The translations under genes were made by a program, and so were the position numbers. This document shows positions 51,076 through 58,728 of a DNA stretch of 58,728 bases, piece after piece. Under the pieces are notes generated by a model. The model had not been told where the DNA came from and did not search any database. It was given only the letters and a program-made list of their open reading frames with translations. Within the stretch, counting starts at the first letter, position 1. Each line of letters starts with the position of its first letter. This DNA is from an uncultured Bacilli bacterium (GTDB taxonomy: Bacteria > Bacillota_I > Bacilli_A > RF39 > UBA660), in NCBI GenBank assembly GCA_944371325.1, contig CALVXO010000008.1, forward strand, positions 1 through 58,728. The letters run 5' to 3'.

Positions 51076-52719
51076 TTGAAAAAAGCTTTCACTTTAGTTG
51101 AATTATTAGGAGTGATTATTGTACTAGGAGTAATAGCTTTAATAGCATTTCCTATAGTAAATAAATCAATAAAAACTAGTAAAGAAGATTCTTTAAATAG
51201 TATTATAAAAACTATTGAAAAAGCTGCTGAAGAGTATGTAGTTCGTGAACATATGGGATATACAACATCATATGATAAAGTTAATCTAGATGAATTAATT
51301 GCAAAAGGTTATTTAAAAGATAATATAATTAATCCAGTTACTAATGATAAAATGAATGGTTGTGTTGTTTATAAATGGCATGATGATTATAATCAATATA
51401 AATATGAATATCAAGATCCATGTACAGTAAAAACTTTAATTGGAACTTTATTAGGACAATATAATGAATCTAATACAACAGGGTTAGTAAAAGATAGTAC
51501 CAATGAAAATTTATATTATTATACAGGAACTAATGAAGAAGTAAGTAATAATTTTTTATGGTATGGAGGCCATCAATGGCGAGTATTAGAGTTTGATACA
51601 AGTGCTAATACATTAACATTAATAACTCAGCAACCATTAACGGCTATTCACCCAGCAAGTGCAGTATGGGAGTCACAAGAAGCATATGAATCAAGCTATA
51701 TTAACACATGGTTAAATGAATATTTTTGGAATAGTTTAGATAGTAGTATACAAAGTAATATTAAAGATAGTACATTTAATGTAGGAATATATGATAATGT
51801 AAGTGAAATAACAACAGTTCAAAAAGTAGGATTATTAGATGAAGACCAATATATAAGAGCTGGAAGTACAGATCATTTCTTGGATATAAAAGATTATTGG
51901 TGGTTAGGAAATAGAGCTGATTCGTCTAACGTTCGCAACGTATACTACAATGGCGACCTCCGCAGCGATAGTACTAGGGCTGCGTACGGCGTGCGTGCAG
52001 TTATAAAAATATCTGATATAACCATCACCAAAGGGGATGGTACTCTTGAGAACAATTATCAAGTAGCAAACAAAACAACGAATACAGATAATGTTCAAGT
52101 AGGAGAATATATCAATGTACCATATAGCGGAAGTGATAAAGCTTGTGGAGAAGATAATATGTGTACATTTAGAGTGGTAAGTAAAAATAATGACGGTATC
52201 AAAGTTGTATTAAATGGATTGCTTCCAACAACAAGTGCATGGGCAGATAGTGCAAGTGATAATATAACAACAAACGATTTAATATATACGAATGTATTAA
52301 ATGGATTTATAGAAAATATAGATAGTGAATATATAACAACAGGAACATATGGAGTAGGAATGTATGCAATTGGAAATAGTTATACAGTACCACAAAGTAC
52401 AACAATAACTGCAAGTATTGGATTACCAACAGTGGGAGAGATGTTCAGTGGAAATGATATAGATTTAAGTACATCAAGTACCAAAACATTTGTAGATGTA
52501 AACATAATAGAAAATCCAACAATATCAAGTTACTATTGGATAATGAATAGGTCTAGTTCGTCTAACGTTCGCAACGTCATCAGCTATGGCCACCTCAACT
52601 TCGATAGTCCGTCGGGCAGTTACGGCGTGCGTGCAGTTATATATATGAAGTCAGGGACTTCAGCCATAACCTTCTCCGGTGGAGAAGGTACTCCAAATTC
52701 ACCATATATATTAAAATAA
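51076..52719 (+). CDS. DGR target 2 (distal): prepilin-like protein with two variable domains
   Basis: 547 aa, paralogue of the target at 11805. Prepilin leader KKA before FTLVELLGVIIV (Ala instead of Gly at -1), a hydrophobic helix, then the same two modules (HQWRVLEFD..., CTFRVVSK...). VR3 encodes residues 283-308 and VR4 residues 495-520. TTG 51076 was chosen as AGGAG (51062-51066) lies 9 nt upstream; the in-frame ATG 51067 abuts that site. No TR or RT lies nearby, so it must be served in trans by the cassette 37 kb away. Confidence 0.92.
   Translation: MKKAFTLVELLGVIIVLGVIALIAFPIVNKSIKTSKEDSLNSIIKTIEKAAEEYVVREHMGYTTSYDKVNLDELIAKGYLKDNIINPVTNDKMNGCVVYKWHDDYNQYKYEYQDPCTVKTLIGTLLGQYNESNTTGLVKDSTNENLYYYTGTNEEVSNNFLWYGGHQWRVLEFDTSANTLTLITQQPLTAIHPASAVWESQEAYESSYINTWLNEYFWNSLDSSIQSNIKDSTFNVGIYDNVSEITTVQKVGLLDEDQYIRAGSTDHFLDIKDYWWLGNRADSSNVRNVYYNGDLRSDSTRAAYGVRAVIKISDITITKGDGTLENNYQVANKTTNTDNVQVGEYINVPYSGSDKACGEDNMCTFRVVSKNNDGIKVVLNGLLPTTSAWADSASDNITTNDLIYTNVLNGFIENIDSEYITTGTYGVGMYAIGNSYTVPQSTTITASIGLPTVGEMFSGNDIDLSTSSTKTFVDVNIIENPTISSYYWIMNRSSSSNVRNVISYGHLNFDSPSGSYGVRAVIYMKSGTSAITFSGGEGTPNSPYILK
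51921..52000 (+). repeat. DGR variable repeat VR3
   Basis: Aligned to TR 13609-13688. I count 10 differences at TR adenines and 9 elsewhere. Two of the latter (TR 13623, 13626) are common to all VRs. The other seven are clustered at TR 13661-13672, where VR3 reads ACTAGGGCTGCG instead of CCGTCGAACAGT. The 3' end GGCGTGCGTGCAG is intact. Confidence 0.9.
52021..52041 (+). other. Hairpin 20 nt downstream of VR3
   Basis: ACCATCACC/GGGGATGGT with loop AAA, one mismatch in nine pairs. Same spacing from the VR end as the hairpin after VR1. Confidence 0.6.
52554..52636 (+). repeat. DGR variable repeat VR4
   Basis: Aligned to TR 13606-13688. I count 10 differences at TR adenines and only three elsewhere (13623, 13626, 13653), all places where the TR itself seems to have changed. 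It is therefore a clean record of adenine mutagenesis. Encodes residues up to 520 of target 2. Confidence 0.93.
52646..52689 (+). other. Two hairpins downstream of VR4
   Basis: TGAAGTC/GACTTCA with loop AGG (52646-52662), then ACCTTCTCC/GGAGAAGGT with loop GGT (52669-52689), a perfect 9-bp stem. The second differs from its VR2 counterpart on both arms and still pairs. Confidence 0.65.
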
Positions 52720-52740
52720 ACGGTTAATCCGTTTTTTTTT
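52719..52740 (+). terminator. Terminator of DGR target 2
   Basis: AACGG/CCGTT with a 5-nt loop, then a T-run, directly after the stop codon. Confidence 0.8.
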
Positions 52741-52742
52741 GT

Positions 52743-54088
52743 ATGAGTAAATTAAGCTATGAAGATAAAATTGATATATATAATAAAAAGAAAAATGGGC
52801 AATTAAGAAAATTAATTGCCAATGAATACCAAATACGAGATTGTATTGTAATGTATTTAGTAAGATTAATAGATAAACATGGATTTGATATAGTTAGGAA
52901 AGATAAAAATAAATACTATACTTCATATCAAAAGAACAAATTATTAATAGAGCTCTGATTGGAGGTGAAAGTATTTTTGTTTCAATCGTTGAAGTATTAT
53001 TTAATTATAGAATGTTGCAAAATTTGATTAAAAAATATAAAGAAAACGGTTATAATATAGTTGAACGAAAGCGAGGAATGTAAACTATGCCTAAAATAAT
53101 AAAGAAAAAATTAAAAGATTAGAGGCGGAAAATTTATATTTAAAAGCCGAACTAGAATATTCAAAAAAATTGAGAGCCGTTGTTCAAACAAGGAAGAATC
53201 GACAACAGAAGAAAAAGTAAATGTTGTAAATGAACTTCGGCTATAATTTAATGATTCTTCTAAAAGTATCATGATTAGCTAAATCAACCTTTTACTATAC
53301 TTAATCCAAAACGGATAAAGATAATAAAAACAAAGAAATAATTAATAAAATAGTAGAAATCTTTCTTAAACATAAATAAAGATATGGCTATCGTAGAATT
53401 ACATTAGAACTTAGAAATCAAGGATATAATGTCAATCATAAAAAAGTTTATAGAATAATGGTAAAATTAAGATTAAAACCTTTAAAAAGAAATAAAAGGA
53501 AATCTTTTTCTTATAAAGGAACAGTTGTTAAAATTGCAGATAATCATATTAATAGAAAGGTTTATGCAGAAAAGTCAAATCAAAGTGGTATACTGATGTA
53601 AAAGAATTTAATCTTTGTGGAGAAAAATGTTATTTATCTCCAATAATAGATGGCTATAATGGTGAAGTTATATCTCATAATATTTCTAAATCTCCAAATT
53701 TAGAACAAATAAATGATATGTTAGATAAAGGCTTTAAAGGAAAAAATTTAGAAGGATTATTTTTTCATTCAGATCAAGGATGATAGTATCAACACCAATC
53801 TTATCAATAAAAATTAAAGAATCATGGAATTATTCAAAGTATGTCTAGAAATGAAAATAGTATGGATAACGGAATGATGGAGAATTTTTTTGGTATACTT
53901 AAGATAGAAATGTTTTATGATCAAGAAAGTAATTATAAAACATTAGATGATTTGATAAAAGCAATTGATGACTATATTTATTATTAGAATTAAAGTAAAA
54001 TTAAAAGGACTGTTACCTGTAAATTACAGACTACAATCCTCTAATTAGAAACTATTTATAAACTGTCTAACTTTTGGGGTTCAGTTCA
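52743..54088 (+). mobile_element. Decayed IS3-family insertion sequence
   Basis: An OrfA-like helix-turn-helix piece (ATG 52743, 71 aa to 52958: LSYEDKIDIYNKKK, IDKHGFDIVRKDKNKYYT) is followed in broken frames by OrfB. Recognisable OrfB parts: YGYRRITLELRNQGYNVNHK, WYTDVKEF (first D), SPIIDGYNGEVIS, LFFHSDQG (second D) and NSMDNGMMENFFGILKIEM (the E). Stops interrupt it at least at 53378, 53781 and 53808. The right end TGTCTAACTTTTGGGGTTCA (54064-54083) looks like an IS3 terminal repeat; no left repeat was found. It fills the gap between target 2 and rpsD. Confidence 0.85.
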
Positions 54089-54092
54089 TAAA

Positions 54093-54695
54093 CTATCTAT
54101 TGTAATATTCAATAATTAATGATTCGTTGATATCAGCATTTAATTCGCTTCTTTCAGGATATCTTACATATGTTCCAGCCATTTTGTTTTCATCGTAAGT
54201 GACGAATTCAACTCTTTTTAATAATGCTTCTAATGAAGATTTAATAATACTCATTTCTTTAGCATTATCTTTAACAGCTATAACATCACCTGGTTTACAA
54301 GTATATGAAGGAATATCAACTTTCTTACCATTAACAGTTATATGTCCGTGATTAACTAATTGTCTAGCTCCACGTCTAGTTGTAGAAAAACCTAAACGAT
54401 AAACTAAGTTATCTAAACGACTTTCAAGTAAGATAAATAAGTTATGTCCATGAACACCGCTCATTTTACCAGCTTTTTCGAAAGTAGTTTTAAATTGTTT
54501 TTCACTTAAACCGTACATAAATCTAAGTTTTTGTTTTTCTTGTAATTGTACACCATAGTTAGATAATTTTTTTGAATTTTTATTACCATGTTGACCTGGT
54601 GCATATGGTTTTTTAGTTAATTCTTTACCATTTTCTAATGTAGAAAAACCTAAACGTCTTGAAATACGGTTAGTACTTCCTGTGTATCTTGCCAT
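54093..54695 (-). CDS. rpsD: 30S ribosomal protein S4
   Basis: 200 aa. [16 protein letters not shown] start, central basic region, S4 domain ([33 protein letters not shown]) and [20 protein letters not shown] end. Nucleates 16S rRNA 5' domain assembly. AAAGGAGTG precedes the start. In Bacilli S4 often represses its own mRNA through a leader, and a 155-nt leader is present. Confidence 0.97.
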   Translation of the reverse strand: MARYTGSTNRISRRLGFSTLENGKELTKKPYAPGQHGNKNSKKLSNYGVQLQEKQKLRFMYGLSEKQFKTTFEKAGKMSGVHGHNLFILLESRLDNLVYRLGFSTTRRGARQLVNHGHITVNGKKVDIPSYTCKPGDVIAVKDNAKEMSIIKSSLEALLKRVEFVTYDENKMAGTYVRYPERSELNADINESLIIEYYNR

Positions 54696-54849
54696 CTAAA
54701 ATTCACTCCTTTCTTAAAAATCTAAAAGGTTAATATGCCAATTTAATAGGGTGTTTAATTCAATTAATTATTGTTACGCAGCTTTCACAATAATTACCCC
54801 TAAAGGTAATAAACACATTAAAAATTTCATACTAACGCTGCTTAGATGC
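54696..54849 (-). promoter_or_regulatory. rpsD 5' leader, possible S4 autoregulatory RNA
   Basis: About 154 nt between the predicted start of transcription and rpsD, with no ORF. On the minus strand it contains an ATTACC/GGTAAT hairpin and GCAGC/GCTGC complementarity that could form a longer helix or pseudoknot. Placement and length fit the Firmicutes S4 leader, but I could not match its consensus. Confidence 0.4.
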
Positions 54850-54855
54850 ATTAGT

Positions 54856-54884
54856 ATTATATTATGTTTTATATTTTAAGTCAA
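54856..54884 (-). promoter_or_regulatory. rpsD promoter
   Basis: On the minus strand TTGACT (54879-54884) and consensus TATAAT (54856-54861) are 17 bp apart. Confidence 0.8.
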
Positions 54885-54889
54885 TACAT

Positions 54890-55861
54890 TTATAGTTTAA
54901 TTTTCATTATTTTCTCATATTTTGGTAATATACCAGTTTTATTTTTACTAAAACGTGGTTTTATTTGGAATACTCCAGGATAACTATTTCCTTCTATTAT
55001 GCAAGGTCCCTTTTCACTGATAGCAACATCCCAACCAATATATTTAATTTGCGGTATTTCTTTTGATGCTTCTAAAACTAAATTAATTGCTTCTTCAAAT
55101 TGAGGTACTTTAAATCCTAATATTTGTTTTTTACTCATTGGATGAATTCCATATATATTATCATTTTTATCAATGGCTGGTGTAATTACTGTCCCTGTTT
55201 CATCTAAAAAAGCATACATTCCATTAATGGAAAAATTATCTGTTATACCATTATTTCCTATTTTAAGTATGGCTTGAAGAAAATGTGATTCTTTACCATC
55301 AAAATAGGTAAATATTCGAAGAGAATTAACAGATGTAGGATATAACTCACTCATTTTTTTATGTTGAACGATAATTTCTTCTAATAAAAAACTATTATAT
55401 TTTTCATAAATATCTTTTTCTTTACAGTCTAATATTTTAATACCTTTTCCACCAATTCCATCTACTGGTTTAGCAATTATATTACTTTTATCTTTTAAAA
55501 ATCTATTTAATTGTTCTTTAGTGAATCCTGGATTTAGGTAATCTCTTTTCAAATATTTTTTGAAATAATTATTAAATTCATTTTTATTGTCTAATATATG
55601 CCAATAGGATTTATCGTTAAACATTCTAACTATTTCATTGTTTTTACCATTTGTAAGATATGTTTTTCTTTGATTGTTGTTTAATAAGTAAAATTCAAAT
55701 TCTAAATAATCTGAAAAAGCAGCCTGATATTTTATAGAGCAAGATATAATGTCAAGTAGAACAAATTTCCTGTTTGTTTGCTTTTTTACTTTTTTATATA
55801 CATTAATCAAACTTGATAATGTTGTTATTCTAATTGATTTGATTAAGAAATTTAATTTCAT
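54890..55861 (-). CDS. Sugar-transfer-associated ATP-grasp family protein
   Basis: 323 aa. ATP-grasp elements: IIAKPVDGIGGKGIKIL, FLLEEIIVQHKKMSELYP, VNSLRIFTYFDG, YIGWDVAISEKGPCIIEGNSYPG. The family (ATPgrasp_ST type) is found near polysaccharide genes; substrate unknown. GGTGGTAAT precedes the start. Its end overlaps the rpsD promoter region. Confidence 0.82.
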   Translation of the reverse strand: MKLNFLIKSIRITTLSSLINVYKKVKKQTNRKFVLLDIISCSIKYQAAFSDYLEFEFYLLNNNQRKTYLTNGKNNEIVRMFNDKSYWHILDNKNEFNNYFKKYLKRDYLNPGFTKEQLNRFLKDKSNIIAKPVDGIGGKGIKILDCKEKDIYEKYNSFLLEEIIVQHKKMSELYPTSVNSLRIFTYFDGKESHFLQAILKIGNNGITDNFSINGMYAFLDETGTVITPAIDKNDNIYGIHPMSKKQILGFKVPQFEEAINLVLEASKEIPQIKYIGWDVAISEKGPCIIEGNSYPGVFQIKPRFSKNKTGILPKYEKIMKIKL

Positions 55862-55962
55862 ATTACCACCTATAAAAATGATAACACTTTACTTTACATA
55901 AATCAATAAAAAAATTGTGGTATATTGTCAAAAATTGTGTTACAATATAATCGGGTGATAGT

Positions 55963-56886
55963 ATGCTACCAAGTAGAGTAATATATAAGAATAAAGAATA
56001 TGAAACAATAGGTTTCATTAAATTAAATAATGGGTCTTTTTTGATTTTACAAAATGATGATGAAATCATTGATTTAGACTTAAGTAAAACCAGTTTAAAA
56101 TTAGATTTAAAATTTGAAATAAAAGACGCAACTAAAGTTGAAGTTGTTTTTATTGACTATATCGTTGAAGCAATTAAAAACAATATAAAAAATAATGTTT
56201 ATCAAAATAAAGAAGAATTAAAAAGTAGTCTTGCTGATTTAAATAGATTTATAAATACTAATCCAGAGTTATTAGGTAATATGAAACAATTAGACTTTAA
56301 AGACGATGTCGTTGATAAAACAATGACTGGATTATTATCATATTTTGATGAAGTTATGAAGTCTACATCTTTAAAATCAAGTTCTTTAACTAATTTTAAA
56401 ATAGATGGCAAAGATTATGTAAGAGATGAATCAGGTAATTTGAAATTAATGGAAAATAATGAGAACATAGTTGAACAAGTTATTGAGGTACCAAGCATAA
56501 ATCAAAATGTTATAAATCAAACTCAAGATACAATTTCAACTATGCAAACAGAAACTTTAGACACTTCATTAAAAGTTGAAGAACCTCAAGTTGAAAAACC
56601 ACAAACTGAACAAATAGTTGACTTAGATACAACAAATCCAACTCAAGTGTTACCAAACGAGCAAACTGTTGAAAATGCTACTTTAAATGAATATGTTAAT
56701 CCTATAGATACCGTTGTTGATTCAACACCAGAATATAATGAAATAGAAAAACCAAAAGTAAAATCTTTCTCATTATATGACAATAAAGGAAAAGCTGCTT
56801 TTGTTGATACTTTATTGTTGAGTTTTATTGTTGGTTTAGTTTCTGGAATGTACTTAGTTTTTTTAATTATATTAATTATGTCGTAA
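55963..56886 (+). CDS. Tail-anchored hypothetical protein, 307 aa
   Basis: No family recognised. N-terminal 60 residues look like a small beta domain (VIYKNKEYETIGFIKLNNGSFLILQ); the middle is helical; residues about 175-265 are a low-complexity Gln/Thr/Pro/Glu region; one transmembrane helix ends the protein (FIVGLVSGMYLVFLIILIM). TATAAT at 55944-55949 and GGTGATAGTATG support the start. It precedes ezrA and may be a division- or envelope-linked protein. Confidence 0.7.
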   Translation: MLPSRVIYKNKEYETIGFIKLNNGSFLILQNDDEIIDLDLSKTSLKLDLKFEIKDATKVEVVFIDYIVEAIKNNIKNNVYQNKEELKSSLADLNRFINTNPELLGNMKQLDFKDDVVDKTMTGLLSYFDEVMKSTSLKSSSLTNFKIDGKDYVRDESGNLKLMENNENIVEQVIEVPSINQNVINQTQDTISTMQTETLDTSLKVEEPQVEKPQTEQIVDLDTTNPTQVLPNEQTVENATLNEYVNPIDTVVDSTPEYNEIEKPKVKSFSLYDNKGKAAFVDTLLLSFIVGLVSGMYLVFLIILIMS

Positions 56887-56929
56887 TTTGTCTAAAAATA
56901 TGATAAAATTATAATAGAGGGGTGATGAA

Positions 56930-58636
56930 ATGGATGTAACATTATTGGCTGTTAGCATTTATGTTATTACTGTCATAGTAGTAGTTTTAGTTTTAAATTT
57001 AATTCAAAATAGTAGAAACAAAAAATTTAAAACAATTTTGGATAATTTGGAAGTTGAAAAGAATGTTATAGATAGTGCTCCTGTTAATTCTGAAATTTCT
57101 AAAATAAAAACATTTTTAAAAAACGATAAATTAGATTCAAATTTAAATGATTGGGAAAATAGATTTAAGGAAATAAGAACTTCTGAAATACCAAAGATAA
57201 CAGATATGATTTTGGAAGCTGATTATTCTTTAAAGCAACTAGATTATAAAACAACTGTATTTAAAATTGCCAAGTTAGAGATGGAAATTTATAAAGTTAG
57301 AACTAATACGGATATGTTACTGGATGAAATAAAAGAAATAACATCTAGTGAAGAGAGAAACAGGGCTATAATAACTAAATTTAAATCAGTTTACCGTGAA
57401 TTGTATGATAAATTTACAAACACTAAATCAGAATTTGGCGATATAGCTAATTCTGTCTTATTACAATTTGAAAATATATCAAAAAGATTTGAAGCTTTTG
57501 AAACAACTATGGAAAATAACGATTATAATGAAGTAACAAAAATAATTAAATCAATTGATGAAATGTTAAAACATATGCAAATAGTAATTGATGAAGTTCC
57601 TTCAATTGTATTAATGGCTACAAGTATAATTCCTAAAAAAATAAATGAAATAAATGATATTTATCAAAAAATGGTTAAAGATGGTTTTCCATTAGATTAT
57701 TTAAATGTAGATTATAATATTACTGAAGCTAATAAAAAATTAAGTGATATAATGGATAGAACTAAAGTTTTAAATCTAGAAGATAGTTTGTTTGAATTGA
57801 AAGTTTTATTAGATTACTTTGATTCATTATATAATGATTTTGAAAAAGAAAAAAATGATCGTCATATATATGAAGAATTAAATGAAAATTTTGTTAAAAA
57901 GAATTCAAAAATAAATGGTATAGTTACAGATATATTTGATAAAATTGACGAAATTAAAACAGAATATAATTTATCTGATGAAGATATTGTTTTACTTAAT
58001 GATGTTAAAGAAGAATTAAATAAATTAACTACAGATTATGAAGTTTTAAAAAACCATACTGGTAATAATACTTTTGCTTATTCAAAGTTAATTAAGGAAA
58101 TAGAAGGTTTAACTTTAAGACTAAATAGTATTGAAGATAAATTGGATAGTTCTTTAGATGTTTTAGGTAGTATGAAAGAAGACGAATTAAGAGCTAGACA
58201 GCAATTAGAAGAAGTAAAAGCTATTTTGAGAGAATCAAAAAATAAAATGAGGGAATATAATTTTCCTGTTATTCCACAATATTATTATACTCAATTAAGT
58301 GAAGCACAGGATGCAATAAAAGAAATAATAAATGAATTAGAAAAGAAACCAATTACTATAAAAACACTTAATACAAGAGTAGATACTGCAAGAGATTTAG
58401 TATTAAAATTATATAGTGGAACAAAAGATTTATTAAAATTAGCTATGTTTGCAGAAATGGCAATAGTTTATGGTAATAGATATCGTGTTGTTACTGATGA
58501 AATAAATAAAAGTTTAACTTATTCTGAAATATTATTTTATAAAGGTGAATATAAGAAATCTTTAGAACTAACTATTAATTCACTTAATAAAATTGAGCCA
58601 GATATATATGATAAGTTAGTTAAAATTTATGAATAG
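56930..58636 (+). CDS. ezrA: Septation ring formation regulator EzrA
   Basis: 568 aa. One N-terminal transmembrane helix (VIVVVLVLNLIQN) followed by extended spectrin-like coiled coils, e.g. NDWENRFKEIRTSEIPKI near residue 68, and the C-terminal GNRYR...SLTYSEILFYKGEYKKSLEL pattern of EzrA. It is a negative regulator of FtsZ ring formation. GAGGGGTGATGAA precedes the ATG. rpsD-ezrA proximity is known in Bacillus. Confidence 0.93.
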   Translation: MDVTLLAVSIYVITVIVVVLVLNLIQNSRNKKFKTILDNLEVEKNVIDSAPVNSEISKIKTFLKNDKLDSNLNDWENRFKEIRTSEIPKITDMILEADYSLKQLDYKTTVFKIAKLEMEIYKVRTNTDMLLDEIKEITSSEERNRAIITKFKSVYRELYDKFTNTKSEFGDIANSVLLQFENISKRFEAFETTMENNDYNEVTKIIKSIDEMLKHMQIVIDEVPSIVLMATSIIPKKINEINDIYQKMVKDGFPLDYLNVDYNITEANKKLSDIMDRTKVLNLEDSLFELKVLLDYFDSLYNDFEKEKNDRHIYEELNENFVKKNSKINGIVTDIFDKIDEIKTEYNLSDEDIVLLNDVKEELNKLTTDYEVLKNHTGNNTFAYSKLIKEIEGLTLRLNSIEDKLDSSLDVLGSMKEDELRARQQLEEVKAILRESKNKMREYNFPVIPQYYYTQLSEAQDAIKEIINELEKKPITIKTLNTRVDTARDLVLKLYSGTKDLLKLAMFAEMAIVYGNRYRVVTDEINKSLTYSEILFYKGEYKKSLELTINSLNKIEPDIYDKLVKIYE

Positions 58637-58661
58637 ACTTTATGTCTATTTTTTTTTTTAA
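58632..58661 (+). terminator. Terminator of ezrA
   Basis: ATAGAC/GTCTAT with a 5-nt loop across the stop codon, then more than ten T. The final 67 bases of the window hold nothing I can identify. Confidence 0.85.
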
Positions 58662-58728
58662 TTAAAAAGTCAAGTGCAACTTTTGAATAAGTATAATATT
58701 CTACAGATAACATGTTTATGCCGAGAAA

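Overview
The window reads as chromosome of a spore-forming, very A+T-rich Bacillota (class Bacilli, probably an uncultured gut lineage related to Erysipelotrichales/RF39). Evidence: the gene order of the Bacillus origin region (SRP RNA-dnaX-ybaB-recR-bofA-holB-ricT-yabB-rsmI, pth-mfd, spoVT, tatD-yabE-ksgA); sporulation genes (bofA, spoVT, spoIID, spoIIQ-like, spoIIID, cotJAB/cotJC, spmA, spmB, dacB fragments); AGGAGG/GGTGAT ribosome sites; TGA used as a stop. The species is not identified.

Layout. 1-320: four parS-like sites at an exact 36-bp period, a DnaA box and the SRP RNA. 335-11680: replication, repair and translation genes, with one RhuM-family insertion. 11690-16330: an accessory island between mfd and spoVT. 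It holds a diversity-generating retroelement (DGR) with a prepilin-like target carrying two variable repeats (VR1, VR2), the template repeat (TR) in a structured RNA region, a MutS-like accessory gene, avd and a reverse transcriptase, then a type III toxin-antitoxin system of the CptIN/ToxIN superfamily. 16427-32000: spoVT, tatD, a 3D-domain protein, rsmA, an Rpn pseudogene, transporters, ung, fba-murA, rpmE, rpiB and the spoIID-spoIIQ-spoIIID-mbl block. 32022-41275: ddl, spore coat genes, tRNA-His, a collagen-like spore-surface candidate, a broken methyltransferase, an SDR/PLP-enzyme pair and clpB with a CIRCE operator. 42538-48157: dacB split by a 4.55-kb serine-recombinase element at the codons for its SxxK active-site motif, followed by spmA-spmB-rluB. 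51076-52719: a second, distal DGR target with two more variable repeats (VR3, VR4), followed by a decayed IS3 element. 54093-58636: rpsD, an ATP-grasp protein and ezrA.

How it fits together. One RT/TR cassette appears to serve four variable repeats in two paralogous pilin-like proteins 38 kb apart. Each VR is followed by a hairpin whose stem sequence differs between copies but still pairs. The RT-operon promoter has a (GT)9 tract as its -35/-10 spacer, which suggests phase-variable diversification. The TR has drifted from the ancestral template implied by the VRs. Separately, the dacB interruption resembles the skin-type elements that are excised during sporulation; its reconstructed attP is almost a perfect palindrome and lies inside the recombinase reading frame.
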